The notes: generated by a model not told the origin, from the sequence alone. A DNA stretch of 64,000 nucleotides from Cupriavidus basilensis (GCF_000832305.1 NZ_CP010536.1:4154001-4218000), one strand, 5' to 3'. Positions 50,671-62,124 are shown, counted from the first letter of the stretch. Numbers and translations are program-made.

Positions 50671-51162
50671 TCAGCCCCCTGGTACCGGCAAGGCCGTGGT
50701 GTCCTTGATGCATTCGAGAGCGAAGCTCGATCGTACGTCGATGACCGCGGGATGGGCCAGCAAGTGGTCCTTCATGAAGCGTGCGAAATGCTCCATGTCT
50801 TCCACGTAGACCTTGAGCAGCAGGTCCATCTCCCCGGTCATGGCGTGGCAGGCGGCCACTTCCGGCCAGATCTCGATGGCCGCGCGGAACAAGTCCAGCG
50901 GCGCCTTGCCCTTGGGCGCGCCCCCGTGCTTCTCGAGCCGTACATTGATATAAGCCAACAGCCCCAGCCCGATCCGGCCGGGTTCCAGCAGCGCCGCGTA
51001 CTGGCGAATCACGCCAACCTCCTCCAGCCGGCGGATGCGCCGCAGGCACGGGCTGGGTGACAGGTTCACGCGTTCGGCCACTTCCAGGTTGGTCAGCCTC
51101 CCGTTGGTCTGCAGCACCTCCAGGATCTTCCTGTCGATCTTGTCCAGCTCCACCTTGCTCAC
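50671..51162 (-). CDS. Lrp/AsnC-family transcriptional regulator
   Basis: The 163-residue protein has an N-terminal helix-turn-helix (residues 5-55, KIDRKILEVLQTNGRLTNLE ... SPSPCLRRIRRLEEVG) and a C-terminal RAM ligand domain. I place the start at GTG 51162 (MSKVELDKIDRKIL) with GGAG 10 bases upstream; in-frame TTG codons further up are possible. The family usually senses amino acids and often controls a divergent gene, but no convincing divergent gene is present here. Confidence 0.88.
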   Translation of the reverse strand: MSKVELDKIDRKILEVLQTNGRLTNLEVAERVNLSPSPCLRRIRRLEEVGVIRQYAALLEPGRIGLGLLAYINVRLEKHGGAPKGKAPLDLFRAAIEIWPEVAACHAMTGEMDLLLKVYVEDMEHFARFMKDHLLAHPAVIDVRSSFALECIKDTTALPVPGG

Positions 51163-51487
51163 GATATTGTTGCTCCGCAATATGTTTGTCGGCAATTTTT
51201 TTGCGCAAATTTAGCAAACCGTGCACAAGTACGCAATTTTTTATGGCGACCTGTCTCCTCCAGCTTCATTTCGCCCTGCGCGATCGCCTTCCGGGTGCAA
51301 GATGCCGCCGCGGCGTACAGCCCATGCACAGGAACGGGGCGTCAGAGACTGCCATGGCAAATGCGGCCGGATCGCCCCGGACGTTCCGGCCTTCAGGGGC
51401 GCGGACTATTCGCTGATCTGGCAGGTCGAGCGTTCGGAAGGCAAGGATGGTGCCAACACTGGCAAGAGCCGCCAGCCACGGAGCAAA
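51163..51487. other. Unassigned region upstream of the Lrp-type gene
   Basis: Immediately upstream of the regulator is an AT-rich patch (51194-51215, around TTTGCGCAAATTTAGC), a plausible autoregulatory Lrp site. On the plus strand, a frame across about 51360-51480 (CGRIAPDVPAFRGADYSLIW and following) has gene-like third-position GC but runs into the terminator without a stop and has no clear start. It may be a decayed gene. I cannot name it. Confidence 0.35.
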
Positions 51488-51521
51488 AAAAAAGCGCGGC
51501 CGGCAACGGTCGCGCTTTTTT
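51485..51521. terminator. Bidirectional intrinsic terminator
   Basis: GCGCG (51494-51498) and CGCGC (51511-51515), extended by inner pairs, are flanked by nine As (51485-51493) on the left and six Ts (51516-51521) on the right. It can end the EF-hand transcript on the minus strand and anything coming from the left on plus. Confidence 0.75.
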
Positions 51522-51561
51522 CATCTGCCCACGGCGCGACGCGCCGTGGATCCTGCCTCAA

Positions 51562-52134
51562 TCAGCCACCGCTGCTCGACGGCGCTGCCGGGTTGGACTG
51601 GCTACCGCGGGGCATCCGCTGCATGCGCTGCTCGTGCATCCTCTGCATGCCAGCGTGGATCTCGTCCAGCGTCAGCTTGCCGTCGTGGTTGGTGTCGAGC
51701 TGGTCGAAGTGCTTAGCCAGGTGAGGCATCCCGGCTTGCACCTCTGCCTTGGTCAGCGCACCGTCGCCATTCTTGTCGGCCGCCTTGAAGCGGGCATCGA
51801 GCTCGGCCCGCATCTCGGCACGGCGCTGCTCCATCATCGCCTTGTGGTAGGCCGCCAGTTCGCTCATGTCGAGCTTGCCGTCGTGATTGGTGTCGATCTT
51901 GTTGAAGAGCGCGTCGGCCTCCGCCTTGGAGATCGTGCCATCGCCGTCGGTATCGATCGATTTGAACCACATGCCGCCGCCATGCTCCATATGGTGGCGC
52001 ATACCCGCCTGGGGTCCCGGGCCCGGCGCGGCGGGGGCAGTGGTCTGGGCGAAAGCTGCGCCACCCATCGCCAGGAACACCGCCGAAGCGGCCATGAAAT
52101 TCCGGATCGAACGTGCCTTGAGATTGCCTTGCAT
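51562..52134 (-). CDS. Exported EF-hand calcium-binding protein
   Basis: The 190-residue protein has a signal peptide (hydrophobic residues 13-29 ending AFAQ). Four canonical EF-hand loops follow, at residues 61-72 (DTDGDGTISKAE), 81-92 (DTNHDGKLDMSE), 120-131 (DKNGDGALTKAE) and 147-158 (DTNHDGKLTLDE). All have Asp at loop positions 1, 3 or 5 and Glu at 12, so four Ca2+ sites are expected. It is likely periplasmic or secreted. The ATG at 52134 has AAAGGAG in front. It is co-directional with gspC, 162 bp downstream of it, and ends at a terminator. Confidence 0.85.
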   Translation of the reverse strand: MQGNLKARSIRNFMAASAVFLAMGGAAFAQTTAPAAPGPGPQAGMRHHMEHGGGMWFKSIDTDGDGTISKAEADALFNKIDTNHDGKLDMSELAAYHKAMMEQRRAEMRAELDARFKAADKNGDGALTKAEVQAGMPHLAKHFDQLDTNHDGKLTLDEIHAGMQRMHEQRMQRMPRGSQSNPAAPSSSGG

Positions 52135-52296
52135 GTCTTTGCTCCTTTTTCGTCTCGGTGGACTGGTAAGGATTAGAGCGCACGCCAGGCTGGAAAGTTG
52201 GTCCACCTAATACGTTGTTACGCGGCTCACAGTTAGGCACCGCCGGCGTAAACCGCTGAAAGTAACGTAAACAAATTGGCGCAGCGCTGTTACAAA

Positions 52297-52908
52297 TCAG
52301 TCTTTAGCGGAGATAGGTTCGTTGCCGCCCTGGGACTGCTGCTGCGGCAAGGACTGCGGCGGCGGTGCGGGGATGGGCGTGGCGGGCACCGGCATCGGCG
52401 TGGATAGCGGCGCCGCCGCGCCTGCCGGCAAAGCCGGCTGCGTGGCCGCCGCGGGGCCGCGCGTGACGATGGCCGGGACCGGCAGCGCGATCTCCTGGCG
52501 CACGCCATTGCGCTCGATCACAACCCCGCGATCACGGACTTCCGTCAGCCGGATCTGCGGCGACAGCGCGGTGCCCGCGCGCACCGCCTTGGCCGGGCCA
52601 CCATCCAGCGAGACAATGGCTGCCCCGGCGCCGCTGCCAATGTCGGCTACCACCCCGATCAACTGCACATCGCGCACGCCGGACTGCGCGTTGCCGCCAA
52701 ACAGCGTGCCGGCCGCGCCGGTCTCCACCGCCTCGGTCTGCGCCACGCGGGCCGCGTTCGGCACGGCAATGGTCTGCATCGCGCTGAAGGTCAGCGCCCA
52801 GCGGGTAGCCAGGGCGCATAGCGCGACGAACAGCACGAGCGCGGCCAGTCTCGGCAGCCAGAGGCTGGAGGGGTTGAAGCGAAGGGCGGGCCGCAAGGAG
52901 AGTTGCAC
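52297..52908 (-). CDS. gspC: Type II secretion system protein GspC
   Basis: GspC links the inner-membrane platform to the secretin. The 203-residue protein has one membrane helix (residues about 18-36), then the periplasmic HR domain ([20 protein letters not shown], residues about 81-100, followed by strands to about 145). It ends in a Pro/Ala/Gln-rich tail instead of a PDZ domain, the short form seen in Burkholderiaceae. It is divergent from gspG. Confidence 0.85.
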   Translation of the reverse strand: MQLSLRPALRFNPSSLWLPRLAALVLFVALCALATRWALTFSAMQTIAVPNAARVAQTEAVETGAAGTLFGGNAQSGVRDVQLIGVVADIGSGAGAAIVSLDGGPAKAVRAGTALSPQIRLTEVRDRGVVIERNGVRQEIALPVPAIVTRGPAAATQPALPAGAAAPLSTPMPVPATPIPAPPPQSLPQQQSQGGNEPISAKD

Positions 52909-53178
52909 GGAAGTGGGCTGGTAGGCATCAAAACGCCAAGCCTACCAGAGCCGCATGACTGCTGTCTGCCTCCGTCAGGCCCGCAACGCATCGGCGCGCC
53001 AAGGCAAGACGGTGCATTCCGCGCATCCCGCGCCGTTGCGCCGCGGGTGAACATGCAAGCACTCGCTCGCAAAATCGTCATGAAGTGGCGGTTATACTGT
53101 TCGACCACTGGATCGCCGCCACGCGGATGCAACGCGGATATAAGCAGGCGCTCCGCCAGATATTCCATAAGGCTAACC
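52909..53178. promoter_or_regulatory. Divergent promoter region gspC/gspG
   Basis: This 270-bp gap should hold promoters for both gsp units. On the plus strand TATACT (53093-53098) is a possible -10, about 80 bp before gspG, with no good -35. No gene is seen. Confidence 0.4.
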
Positions 53179-53649
53179 ATGATGCGCAGGAACGTTGCCA
53201 CCCTTCCCGACTCTTCGCCCCGCCTGGGCCGCCGCCGTGCCCGCGGCTTTACCCTGATCGAAATCATGGTCGTGATCGTGATCCTCGGCGTGCTGGCCGC
53301 GCTGGTGGTCCCGAAGATCATGAGCCGCCCCGACGAAGCCCGTATCGTCGCCGCGCGCCAAGACATTTCCTCGATCATGCAAGCACTCAAGCTGTACCGC
53401 CTGGACAACAGCCGCTATCCCACCACCGAGCAAGGCCTCGCGGCACTGGTGGCCAAGCCCACCACCGAGCCCGTGCCCAATAACTGGAAGGGTGGCGGCT
53501 ACCTGGAAAAGCTGCCCAAGGATCCCTGGGGCCATCCGTACCAGTACCTGAACCCGGGCGTGCGCGGCGAGATCGACGTGTTCAGCTTCGGCGCCGACGG
53601 CCAGGCTGGCGGCAGCGGCAACGACGCCGATATCGGCAACTGGGAATAA
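53179..53649 (+). CDS. gspG: Type II secretion major pseudopilin GspG
   Basis: GspG polymerises into the pseudopilus. The 156-residue precursor has a prepilin leader cut after Gly23 ([20 protein letters not shown]) with Glu at position +5. It also has the calcium-site region and the C-terminal [20 protein letters not shown] typical of GspG. The ATG is at 53179 with AAGG upstream; a second ATG follows immediately. It is the first gene of the long plus-strand gsp operon. Confidence 0.97.
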   Translation: MMRRNVATLPDSSPRLGRRRARGFTLIEIMVVIVILGVLAALVVPKIMSRPDEARIVAARQDISSIMQALKLYRLDNSRYPTTEQGLAALVAKPTTEPVPNNWKGGGYLEKLPKDPWGHPYQYLNPGVRGEIDVFSFGADGQAGGSGNDADIGNWE

Positions 53650-53661
53650 GGAACCACTGCC

Positions 53662-54180
53662 ATGATCCGGGCCAGGCGCGCAGCCATGAGCACCTGGCCA
53701 CAGGCAGGGCGACTTCGCGGCCATCGCAGCCGCGGCTTCACCTTGCTGGAACTGCTGGTGGTGATGGTCATCGCCGGCATCGTGATCTCGCTGGTAGCCG
53801 TCAATGCCGCGCCCAATGAGCGCGGCCGCGTGCTCGACGACGGACAGCGCATTGCGCGGTTGTTCGAGCTCGCCCAGGAAGAAGCCCAGTTGCGCGCCCG
53901 GCCGATTGCCTGGGAGGCCGATACGGTCGGCTGGCGTTTCCTGCAAGCCACGCCGGCCGGATGGGCCCCGCTCGCCGGGGACGTGTTCGCGCCGACCAAA
54001 TGGCGCCTGCAGCTCGACGGCGTGGCCGTCACCGAGGGCGGGCGCGGCAACGGCGGCGCGCGCCTGGTGTTCGGGCGCGAGCTGATCGAAGATCCCCAGC
54101 ATGTGGTGCTGGTGCGCGGCGGCATCCGCGTCGACGTGGCCAGCGACGGCGCCGGCCGCTACTTTGCCAGCACGCCATGA
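53662..54180 (+). CDS. gspH: Type II secretion minor pseudopilin GspH
   Basis: The 172-residue precursor has the cleavage site SRG/FTLLELLVVMVIAGIV at Gly25-Phe26 with Glu at +5, and a GspH-type C-terminal domain. Two alternative starts (Met1 and Met9) both leave a basic leader. It overlaps gspI by 4 bases. Confidence 0.93.
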   Translation: MIRARRAAMSTWPQAGRLRGHRSRGFTLLELLVVMVIAGIVISLVAVNAAPNERGRVLDDGQRIARLFELAQEEAQLRARPIAWEADTVGWRFLQATPAGWAPLAGDVFAPTKWRLQLDGVAVTEGGRGNGGARLVFGRELIEDPQHVVLVRGGIRVDVASDGAGRYFASTP

Positions 54181-54605
54181 CGCGCCGCCCGAAATCCCTC
54201 GCCTGCGCGCGTACCTCCCGGCGCTTGCCGGCGCGCGGCTTCACCCTGATCGAAGTGCTGGTCGCCCTGACCATCCTGGCCGTGGCGCTGACCGCCGCCA
54301 TGCGCGCGATGGGATCGATGATCGAGGCGGGCGCCGCCTTGCAGACCCGCATGCTGGCCGAGTGGAGTGCCGAGAACCACCTCGCCACCCTGCGCCTGTC
54401 CAAGACCTGGCCCGAGCCCGGCACGCGCGGGTACGCCTGCCCGCAAGGCGGCGTGGAGCTGTACTGCGAAGAAACCATCTCGGGCACGCCCAACCCCTCT
54501 TTCCGCCGCGTCGAGATCGCGGTCTACCCGTCCGGCGCCGACAAATCCGTGCGCCTGGCCTGGCTGGTCACCATCGTTCCCAATGAAACGCGCAACCTGC
54601 TCTAA
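54177..54605 (+). CDS. gspI: Type II secretion minor pseudopilin GspI
   Basis: The 142-residue precursor has the prepilin site [19 protein letters not shown] at Gly21-Phe22. GspI forms the tip complex with GspJ and GspK. The start overlaps the gspH stop (ATGA), and the end overlaps the chosen start of gspJ. Confidence 0.94.
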   Translation: MTRRPKSLACARTSRRLPARGFTLIEVLVALTILAVALTAAMRAMGSMIEAGAALQTRMLAEWSAENHLATLRLSKTWPEPGTRGYACPQGGVELYCEETISGTPNPSFRRVEIAVYPSGADKSVRLAWLVTIVPNETRNLL

Positions 54606-55335
54606 ACGCGTTAAGCGCTTTAAGTGCCTTAAGTGCCTTGGGCGGCCACGCCCGGCCTTGGCCATGCGCGGCTTCACGCTGCTGGAAATGCTGGTGGCGA
54701 TCACCTTGCTGGCAGTGATCGCCGTGATCGCCTGGCGCGGCCTGGACGCGATGACGCGCGGCCGCGAGCGCCTGACCGACCACGACAACCGCCTCAATTC
54801 GCTCAAGCTGCTATACGGACAGTTCCAGTCCGACTGCGAGCACCTGAGCAGCCCGACCCTGCTGCAGGGCAGCCCCGTAGAGCTCGGCAACGGTCAGTTG
54901 TTGATGGTGCGAGACCGCCGCGACGAGGGTCGCCCCGGCCAGTGGCAGGTCGTCGCCTATCGCCTCAACGGCAACACCGTGGTGCGCGCGGCCAGCCCGC
55001 CGGCGGACAACCGCAGCGCCGTGCAGGCCGCGATGATCACGCTGCGCCAGGCGGGCGGCGGCGGCAACCTGGCGCGGCCGCTGGTCGGCGATGCCGACAG
55101 CCTGTCGGCGCGCGTCTGGGTCGAACCCGGTGGCTGGCAGGCCGAGAACGGCCGTATCGCCGCCGCGCTGCTCAGCGGCAACGCCAGCGCCAGCGCGGTG
55201 GCCGCCTCGGGCGTGAGCGCCAGCCTGGGGGTAGCCACCACGGCGGTGCGTGCGATCGAGCTCAACCTCACGGCGCGCATGGGCGACGGCGACACGCCGC
55301 GGCGCTTCCAGAAAATCTGCATGACCGGCCTATGA
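54583..55335 (+). CDS. gspJ: Type II secretion minor pseudopilin GspJ
   Basis: The protein of 250 residues has the prepilin site MRG/FTLLEMLVAITLLAVIA at Gly30-Phe31. I use the ATG at 54583, which overlaps the end of gspI and gives a Lys/Arg/Cys-rich leader. The alternative ATG at 54664 would leave a leader of only three residues, too short for normal cleavage. The leader DNA contains three tandem 9-bp units. It overlaps gspK by 4 bases. Confidence 0.9.
   Translation: MKRATCSKRVKRFKCLKCLGRPRPALAMRGFTLLEMLVAITLLAVIAVIAWRGLDAMTRGRERLTDHDNRLNSLKLLYGQFQSDCEHLSSPTLLQGSPVELGNGQLLMVRDRRDEGRPGQWQVVAYRLNGNTVVRAASPPADNRSAVQAAMITLRQAGGGGNLARPLVGDADSLSARVWVEPGGWQAENGRIAAALLSGNASASAVAASGVSASLGVATTAVRAIELNLTARMGDGDTPRRFQKICMTGL
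54611..54637 (+). repeat. Three tandem 9-bp repeats in the gspJ leader
   Basis: TTAAGCGCT, TTAAGTGCC and TTAAGTGCC follow one another directly, starting 5 bp after the gspI stop. In frame they encode alternating Lys and Cys/Arg residues of the GspJ leader. Confidence 0.65.
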
Positions 55336-56351
55336 GCAAGCGCATCGCTCCCCTTGTGCCGGCCGGCCGCCGCCAGCGCGGCGCCGCCGTGGTCACGGCC
55401 CTGCTGGTGGTCACGCTGGCGGTCGTGGTGGTATCCGGCATGCTCTGGCGCCAGCAGGTACAGATCCGCTCCATCGAGAACCAGCGCCTGTTGGCCCAGG
55501 CCAGCTGGATCGAGCGCGCGGCTGTCGACTGGGCCCGCCTGATCCTGCGTGACGACCAGCGCCGCACCAGCGTGGACCAGCTCGGCGAGCCCTGGGCGGT
55601 GCCGATCGCCGAGACCCGCCTGTCGGACTTCCTCGGAGCCGGCCTGCGCACCGACCAGGAAGGCGAAACCTCCTTCCTGTCGGGCCGCATCCTCGACGCC
55701 CAGGCCCGCTTCAACCTCTCCAACCTCGTGCTGTGGACCGCCAGCGAGTCCCAAGGCCGGATCGCCACCATCGACGCCCCCAGCCTGGCGATCTATCGCC
55801 GCCTGCTGCAGACGCTGGGCCTGAACGCCTCGCTGGCCGAGCCGACCGCCCGCTACCTGGTAAGCGCCGCCGGCGGCAGCAGCGACAGCCAGCGCGGGCT
55901 GCGCGCGCCCGACGACGTCAACGACCTGCTCGCCATTGCGGGCTACACGCCGGAGATCGTGGCCGCGCTGGCGCCCTTCGTCGACGTGCTGCCCGAGCGC
56001 ACGCTCGTCAATGCCAATACCGCCGAGGCCGAAGTGCTGGCCGCCGTGATCGACAAGCTGCCACTCGACCGCGCCCGCGAAGTGGTGCGCCAGCGCGACC
56101 GCGCCTATTTCAACAACGTTAGCGACCTGCAAACGCAATTGCGCACACTGGCGCCGCAGGCCGACCCCAACACCGCCACCGGCACGCTCGACGTACGCAC
56201 CCACTATTTCCTGATCTACGGGCTGATCCGCCACGAGCGCGCCAGCCGCATGCAGGTCTCGCTGGTCTACCGCGGCGAAGTGCTGGGCAATGCCAACACC
56301 ACCCGGGTGGTGTGGGTGCGCGATATCGACCGGATGCCGGAGCAGCGCTGA
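55332..56351 (+). CDS. gspK: Type II secretion minor pseudopilin GspK
   Basis: GspK caps the pseudopilus tip. The 339-residue protein starts MSKRIAPLVPAGRRQRGAAV and then has a single hydrophobic helix (VVTALLVVTLAVVVVSGML). As in other GspK proteins, Glu at +5 is missing. The large C-terminal domain contains the helix-hairpin-helix-like VNANTAEAEVLAAVIDKLPLDRA. The start overlaps the gspJ stop (ATGA). An apparent longer frame upstream is an overlap with gspJ and not real. Confidence 0.94.
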   Translation: MSKRIAPLVPAGRRQRGAAVVTALLVVTLAVVVVSGMLWRQQVQIRSIENQRLLAQASWIERAAVDWARLILRDDQRRTSVDQLGEPWAVPIAETRLSDFLGAGLRTDQEGETSFLSGRILDAQARFNLSNLVLWTASESQGRIATIDAPSLAIYRRLLQTLGLNASLAEPTARYLVSAAGGSSDSQRGLRAPDDVNDLLAIAGYTPEIVAALAPFVDVLPERTLVNANTAEAEVLAAVIDKLPLDRAREVVRQRDRAYFNNVSDLQTQLRTLAPQADPNTATGTLDVRTHYFLIYGLIRHERASRMQVSLVYRGEVLGNANTTRVVWVRDIDRMPEQR

Positions 56352-56743
56352 TGCGCGCAACCCCTCGTCCGTGTGGCCGTCGTGGCTGGCGGATTTTGGG
56401 ATCATGCTGTCGGATCGCGCGGGGCGAAAAGGGTTACCGTAGGTGGCCACAAGGGGCAGGCCCGGGCCTCCCAGGCGCCCCGCGAAACGCCTGCCGGTGC
56501 CCTTCCCGGGCACTTGGCCAGCAGCATCAGACAGATACGTATTGACGCCAATTCGTCACACAGGCAAGGTATGCTCCGGCCCGGCGGAAGCGGTAGTCCA
56601 CGGCTCCTGGCGCCCGCTGTGTCCTGTGCCGCCGGCAGTATCGCAGCCGGCATCAGCCATGCAAGCAGCGCCGTGCGCTGCATGGGCCGCATGCCCCCGC
56701 TATCGTTCATTGACGCCACGACCGGCGCTGTAGCAAGGATATC
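56352..56743 (+). other. Gap in the gsp operon before gspL
   Basis: These 392 bp contain no ORF with convincing coding character, although all neighbours overlap or nearly touch. TTGACG (about 56543-56548) and TATGCT (about 56571-56576) are present but 22 bp apart, too far for a standard promoter. Confidence 0.45.
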
Positions 56744-58153
56744 TTGAGCACCACCCTGTACGTCCGCCTGCCGCATCGGCCGCACGACCAGCCGCAACCC
56801 TGGCACTTCGGTGCCTTGCCGTTTGCCCTGGTCCGCACGGCCATCGCCGACCGTAGCCACCGGCAAGGCCCCCAGGCGGCAGGGCAGCTGTTGCGCGAAG
56901 GCCACGCCGCCGTCGCCGAACTACCCCCCGCCGAACGCCTGGTCCTGATCATGGCGGCCAGCGATGTGCTGCTTACCGAAGCCACGGTGCCGCCGCTCGC
57001 GCCGGCGCGGCTCAAGCTGGCGCTGCCGAACCTGGTCGAGGAGGTGCTGGCCACCGACGCCCAGCCTTGCCATATCGCCGTGGGCCCGGCCCTCGATGCG
57101 CTGCAGGGCAAGAGCAAGGCGGCCAGCGGCTCGCGCCGGCGCTTGCTGATGGTGACGGACCGCGCCTGGCTGCGCGCCGTGCTGGACGCCTTTGCCGACC
57201 ATCGCCACCGCCGCCGCCACGTGTTGCCGGCGCAGTTGTGCCTGCCCCGGCAGCCCGTGGCGCAGCCCGCCGAGCCCGGCGCGGATTCCGTCGGGCACCC
57301 CAGCACGGCCAGCGCGACCCCCGCCACGCTGGCGCTCGAAGCCGCCTCGCTGACCAGCGCGTCGCCGTTGTTTGAAACGCAGGGCGTGCCCGCGCCAGCC
57401 GAGCTTTTGCGCTACTGGCAACTGACCGTGCGCAGCAGTGAGTACGCCGGCTATGGCCTGCTGCTGGGCTCCGAAGCGCTCGCCGCCTGGCAGGGACTCG
57501 CCCCCGCTGGTGACTGGTACGCGTCAAAGGACGCCTTGGCGCAGGTGGCGCCGCCGGGCGCGCAGCCGCTGGACTGGCGGGTATGGATCGAAGGGGCGCA
57601 GGCCAGCCTGCGCGAGCCCGCGCTCGACCTGGCCCAGTTCGAATTCGCCCAGGGCCGTGCCGACCGCTGGAACCTCAAGGCCTGGCGCCTGCCGCTGGCG
57701 CTGGCTGCCGGCCTGGTGCTGGTCCAGTTGATCGGCATGAACGTGCATTGGCTGCTGCTGCGCCAGGAGGCGCAGCGCCTCGCGGCCGGCCAGGAACAGA
57801 CATTGCGCAGCGCCTTTGCGCAGATCCCCGTGGTCATCGATCCGCCGCTGCAGATGCGCCGCCAGGTGGAGCAACTGCGCCTGGCGAGCGGGCGCAGCAC
57901 GCCCGACGATTTCCTGCCGCTGGCCGACCGCTTCGGCCAGGCAGCACGCCAGCTTGCGCCGGACGCGCTGCTGGCGCTCGAATACCGCGGGCACACCTTG
58001 TTCGCCACGCTCAAGCCTGGCACCGACACCAATGCGCTGCGCAGCGCGGCGCGCCAGTCCGGGCTGGCCATGGAAGCCGACAATAGCCCGCCCGACGCCG
58101 CGCGCGCCAACGCACCGGCCGGCACGCGCTGGTCGATCAAGCCCAGCCTGTGA
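56744..58153 (+). CDS. gspL: Type II secretion inner-membrane protein GspL
   Basis: GspL connects the GspE ATPase to the membrane platform. The 469-residue protein has an N-terminal cytoplasmic actin-like domain (residues 1 to about 300), one membrane helix (about 318-338, LPLALAAGLVLVQLIGMNVHW) and a periplasmic ferredoxin-like domain. It starts with TTG (56744), with AAGGAT 3-8 bases upstream; no suitable ATG exists nearby. It overlaps gspM. Confidence 0.9.
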   Translation: MSTTLYVRLPHRPHDQPQPWHFGALPFALVRTAIADRSHRQGPQAAGQLLREGHAAVAELPPAERLVLIMAASDVLLTEATVPPLAPARLKLALPNLVEEVLATDAQPCHIAVGPALDALQGKSKAASGSRRRLLMVTDRAWLRAVLDAFADHRHRRRHVLPAQLCLPRQPVAQPAEPGADSVGHPSTASATPATLALEAASLTSASPLFETQGVPAPAELLRYWQLTVRSSEYAGYGLLLGSEALAAWQGLAPAGDWYASKDALAQVAPPGAQPLDWRVWIEGAQASLREPALDLAQFEFAQGRADRWNLKAWRLPLALAAGLVLVQLIGMNVHWLLLRQEAQRLAAGQEQTLRSAFAQIPVVIDPPLQMRRQVEQLRLASGRSTPDDFLPLADRFGQAARQLAPDALLALEYRGHTLFATLKPGTDTNALRSAARQSGLAMEADNSPPDAARANAPAGTRWSIKPSL

Positions 58154-58167
58154 GCGCGGAGCGCCAA

Positions 58168-58794
58168 GTGAACCCGATGAAAGACACCGCATCCAAGCCC
58201 GGCCCCCGCGCCACCCAGCGCAGCCCGGCTGGCCGCGCGCGCGCCGCGGACCGGCTGGCGCGCCTGCGCCCGCGCGTGCCGCAGCGCTGGCAGGAACAAT
58301 TCGACACCTTCTGGTCGGCGCGCAACCCGCGTGAGCAAGCCATCCTGGCCGGCGGCAGCGCCGTGCTGGCGCTGGTGATCGGCTACACCGTCCTCTGGGA
58401 ACCTGCCGCCGATGGCCGCGACAAGCTGCTGCGCAGCCTGCCGCAACTGCGCAGCGACTCGGCGGAGATGGAAACGCTGGCGCAGGAAGCGCGCGGCCTG
58501 GCAGCCAGCCCGGCCCCGTCGCTGCGCGGCGAGGCGCTCAACCAGGCCTTGCAGGAGAGCCTTGCCCAGCACGGCCTCAAGGCCACCCGCCTCAATGGCA
58601 CCGGCGACAACAGCGTGCAGGTGCAGCTCGACAAGGTGCCCTTCGGCTCCGTGGCGAGCTGGCTGCAGGACGTGCGCCAGCAACAGCGCCTCAAGGTGAT
58701 CGATACCCGCATCGTCTACGTGGGCGCCACCGCCTTGGTGAACGTCACCGCCACCCTGCAAGGCCCCGCGGCAAATCCGGGCGGGCGCGGCTGA
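58168..58794 (+). CDS. gspM: Type II secretion inner-membrane protein GspM
   Basis: GspM partners with GspL. The protein has a cytoplasmic N-terminus, one membrane helix (QAILAGGSAVLALVIGYTVLW, about residues 53-73) and a small periplasmic domain. I choose the GTG at 58168 (208 residues) because GGAG lies 6 bases before it. A GTG at 58150 overlapping the gspL stop is an alternative, as is the ATG at 58177. Confidence 0.87.
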   Translation: MNPMKDTASKPGPRATQRSPAGRARAADRLARLRPRVPQRWQEQFDTFWSARNPREQAILAGGSAVLALVIGYTVLWEPAADGRDKLLRSLPQLRSDSAEMETLAQEARGLAASPAPSLRGEALNQALQESLAQHGLKATRLNGTGDNSVQVQLDKVPFGSVASWLQDVRQQQRLKVIDTRIVYVGATALVNVTATLQGPAANPGGRG

Positions 58795-59633
58795 TGGCGC
58801 GCCTGGAGGCCCTGAGGCTCGCCCGCCGCCGCGTTGCCAGCCCCCGTGGCTGGCAACGCGCGGGCTGGCTGGCGCTTGGCTGCGTCACCGTCGCGCTGAC
58901 CGTGCTGGCGGCATTTCCCGCGGCATGGATCGCCGAGGCCGTCGCCAGCCAGAGCCAGCGCCGCGTGCTGCTGGCCGATGCCGATGGCTCGCTGTGGAAC
59001 GGCAGCGCCACCCTGGCCCTGTCGGCCGGCGCTGGCAGCGAGACCGCCACGGTGCTGCCCGGGCGGCTGCAATGGTCAGTGGCCTTCTGGCCGTTGCTGA
59101 CCGGCACGCTGCGCATGGTGGTCAGCCATACCGAGGCCATGAGCGGCCCGGTCGCCGTGGCGGTGACCCCGCTGGGCTGGACCGCCCAGGCTGGCGCCAT
59201 TCGCATGCCGGCGGCGCTGCTCGAAGGCATCGGCGCCCCATTCAATACCCTGCGCCCCGACGGGCTGATGCGCATTGACTGGTCCGGCCTGCAAGGCCGG
59301 TTCTTTGCCCGTGCCGGCGAGCCGGGCAGCGCAGGTGGCGCGGGTGGCATGGCCGGCCACCTGACCGTACGCCTTGACCAAGTATCATCGGCCGTCAGCC
59401 GGGTGCGCCCGCTTGGCAGCTACCGCGCCGAGATCGACTGGTCGGGCGCCGACGGCAAGCTGCAACTGACTACCCTCGCCGGGCCACTGCACCTGCAGGG
59501 CAGCGGCACCCTGGGCCGCCAGGCGCGCTTCGAGGGCACGGCCGATGCCGACCCCGACGCCGCCACGCAATTGGTGGGCCTGTTAAGCCTGCTGGGACGA
59601 CGTGAGGACAATGTGACACGGCTGCGCTTCTGA
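58794..59633 (+). CDS. gspN: Type II secretion protein GspN
   Basis: The 279-residue protein has one N-terminal membrane helix (residues about 24-45) and a periplasmic part with the GspN pattern ADADGSLWNGSATLAL and PLGWTAQAGAIRMPA. GspN is found in only some type II systems, and its role is not settled. The start overlaps the gspM stop by one base (TGATG). Confidence 0.87.
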   Translation: MARLEALRLARRRVASPRGWQRAGWLALGCVTVALTVLAAFPAAWIAEAVASQSQRRVLLADADGSLWNGSATLALSAGAGSETATVLPGRLQWSVAFWPLLTGTLRMVVSHTEAMSGPVAVAVTPLGWTAQAGAIRMPAALLEGIGAPFNTLRPDGLMRIDWSGLQGRFFARAGEPGSAGGAGGMAGHLTVRLDQVSSAVSRVRPLGSYRAEIDWSGADGKLQLTTLAGPLHLQGSGTLGRQARFEGTADADPDAATQLVGLLSLLGRREDNVTRLRF

Positions 59634-59686
59634 CCCCGGCATCGGCGCGAAACCTTCGCGCCGATGCCCGCAGCCCGGAACCGAAT

Positions 59687-62116
<2,430 letters not shown>

Positions 62117-62124
62117 GACTCGCC

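Noticed and set aside
51251..51262. A second CTGTCTCCTCCA, as in the small RNA candidate at 41070
   Set aside because: The surrounding sequence has no matching hairpins and no terminator nearby; the motif is the complement of a common ribosome-binding site.
54633..55331. Upstream extension of the gspK frame
   Set aside because: It overlaps gspJ entirely in another frame, and the true start with ATGA coupling is at 55332.
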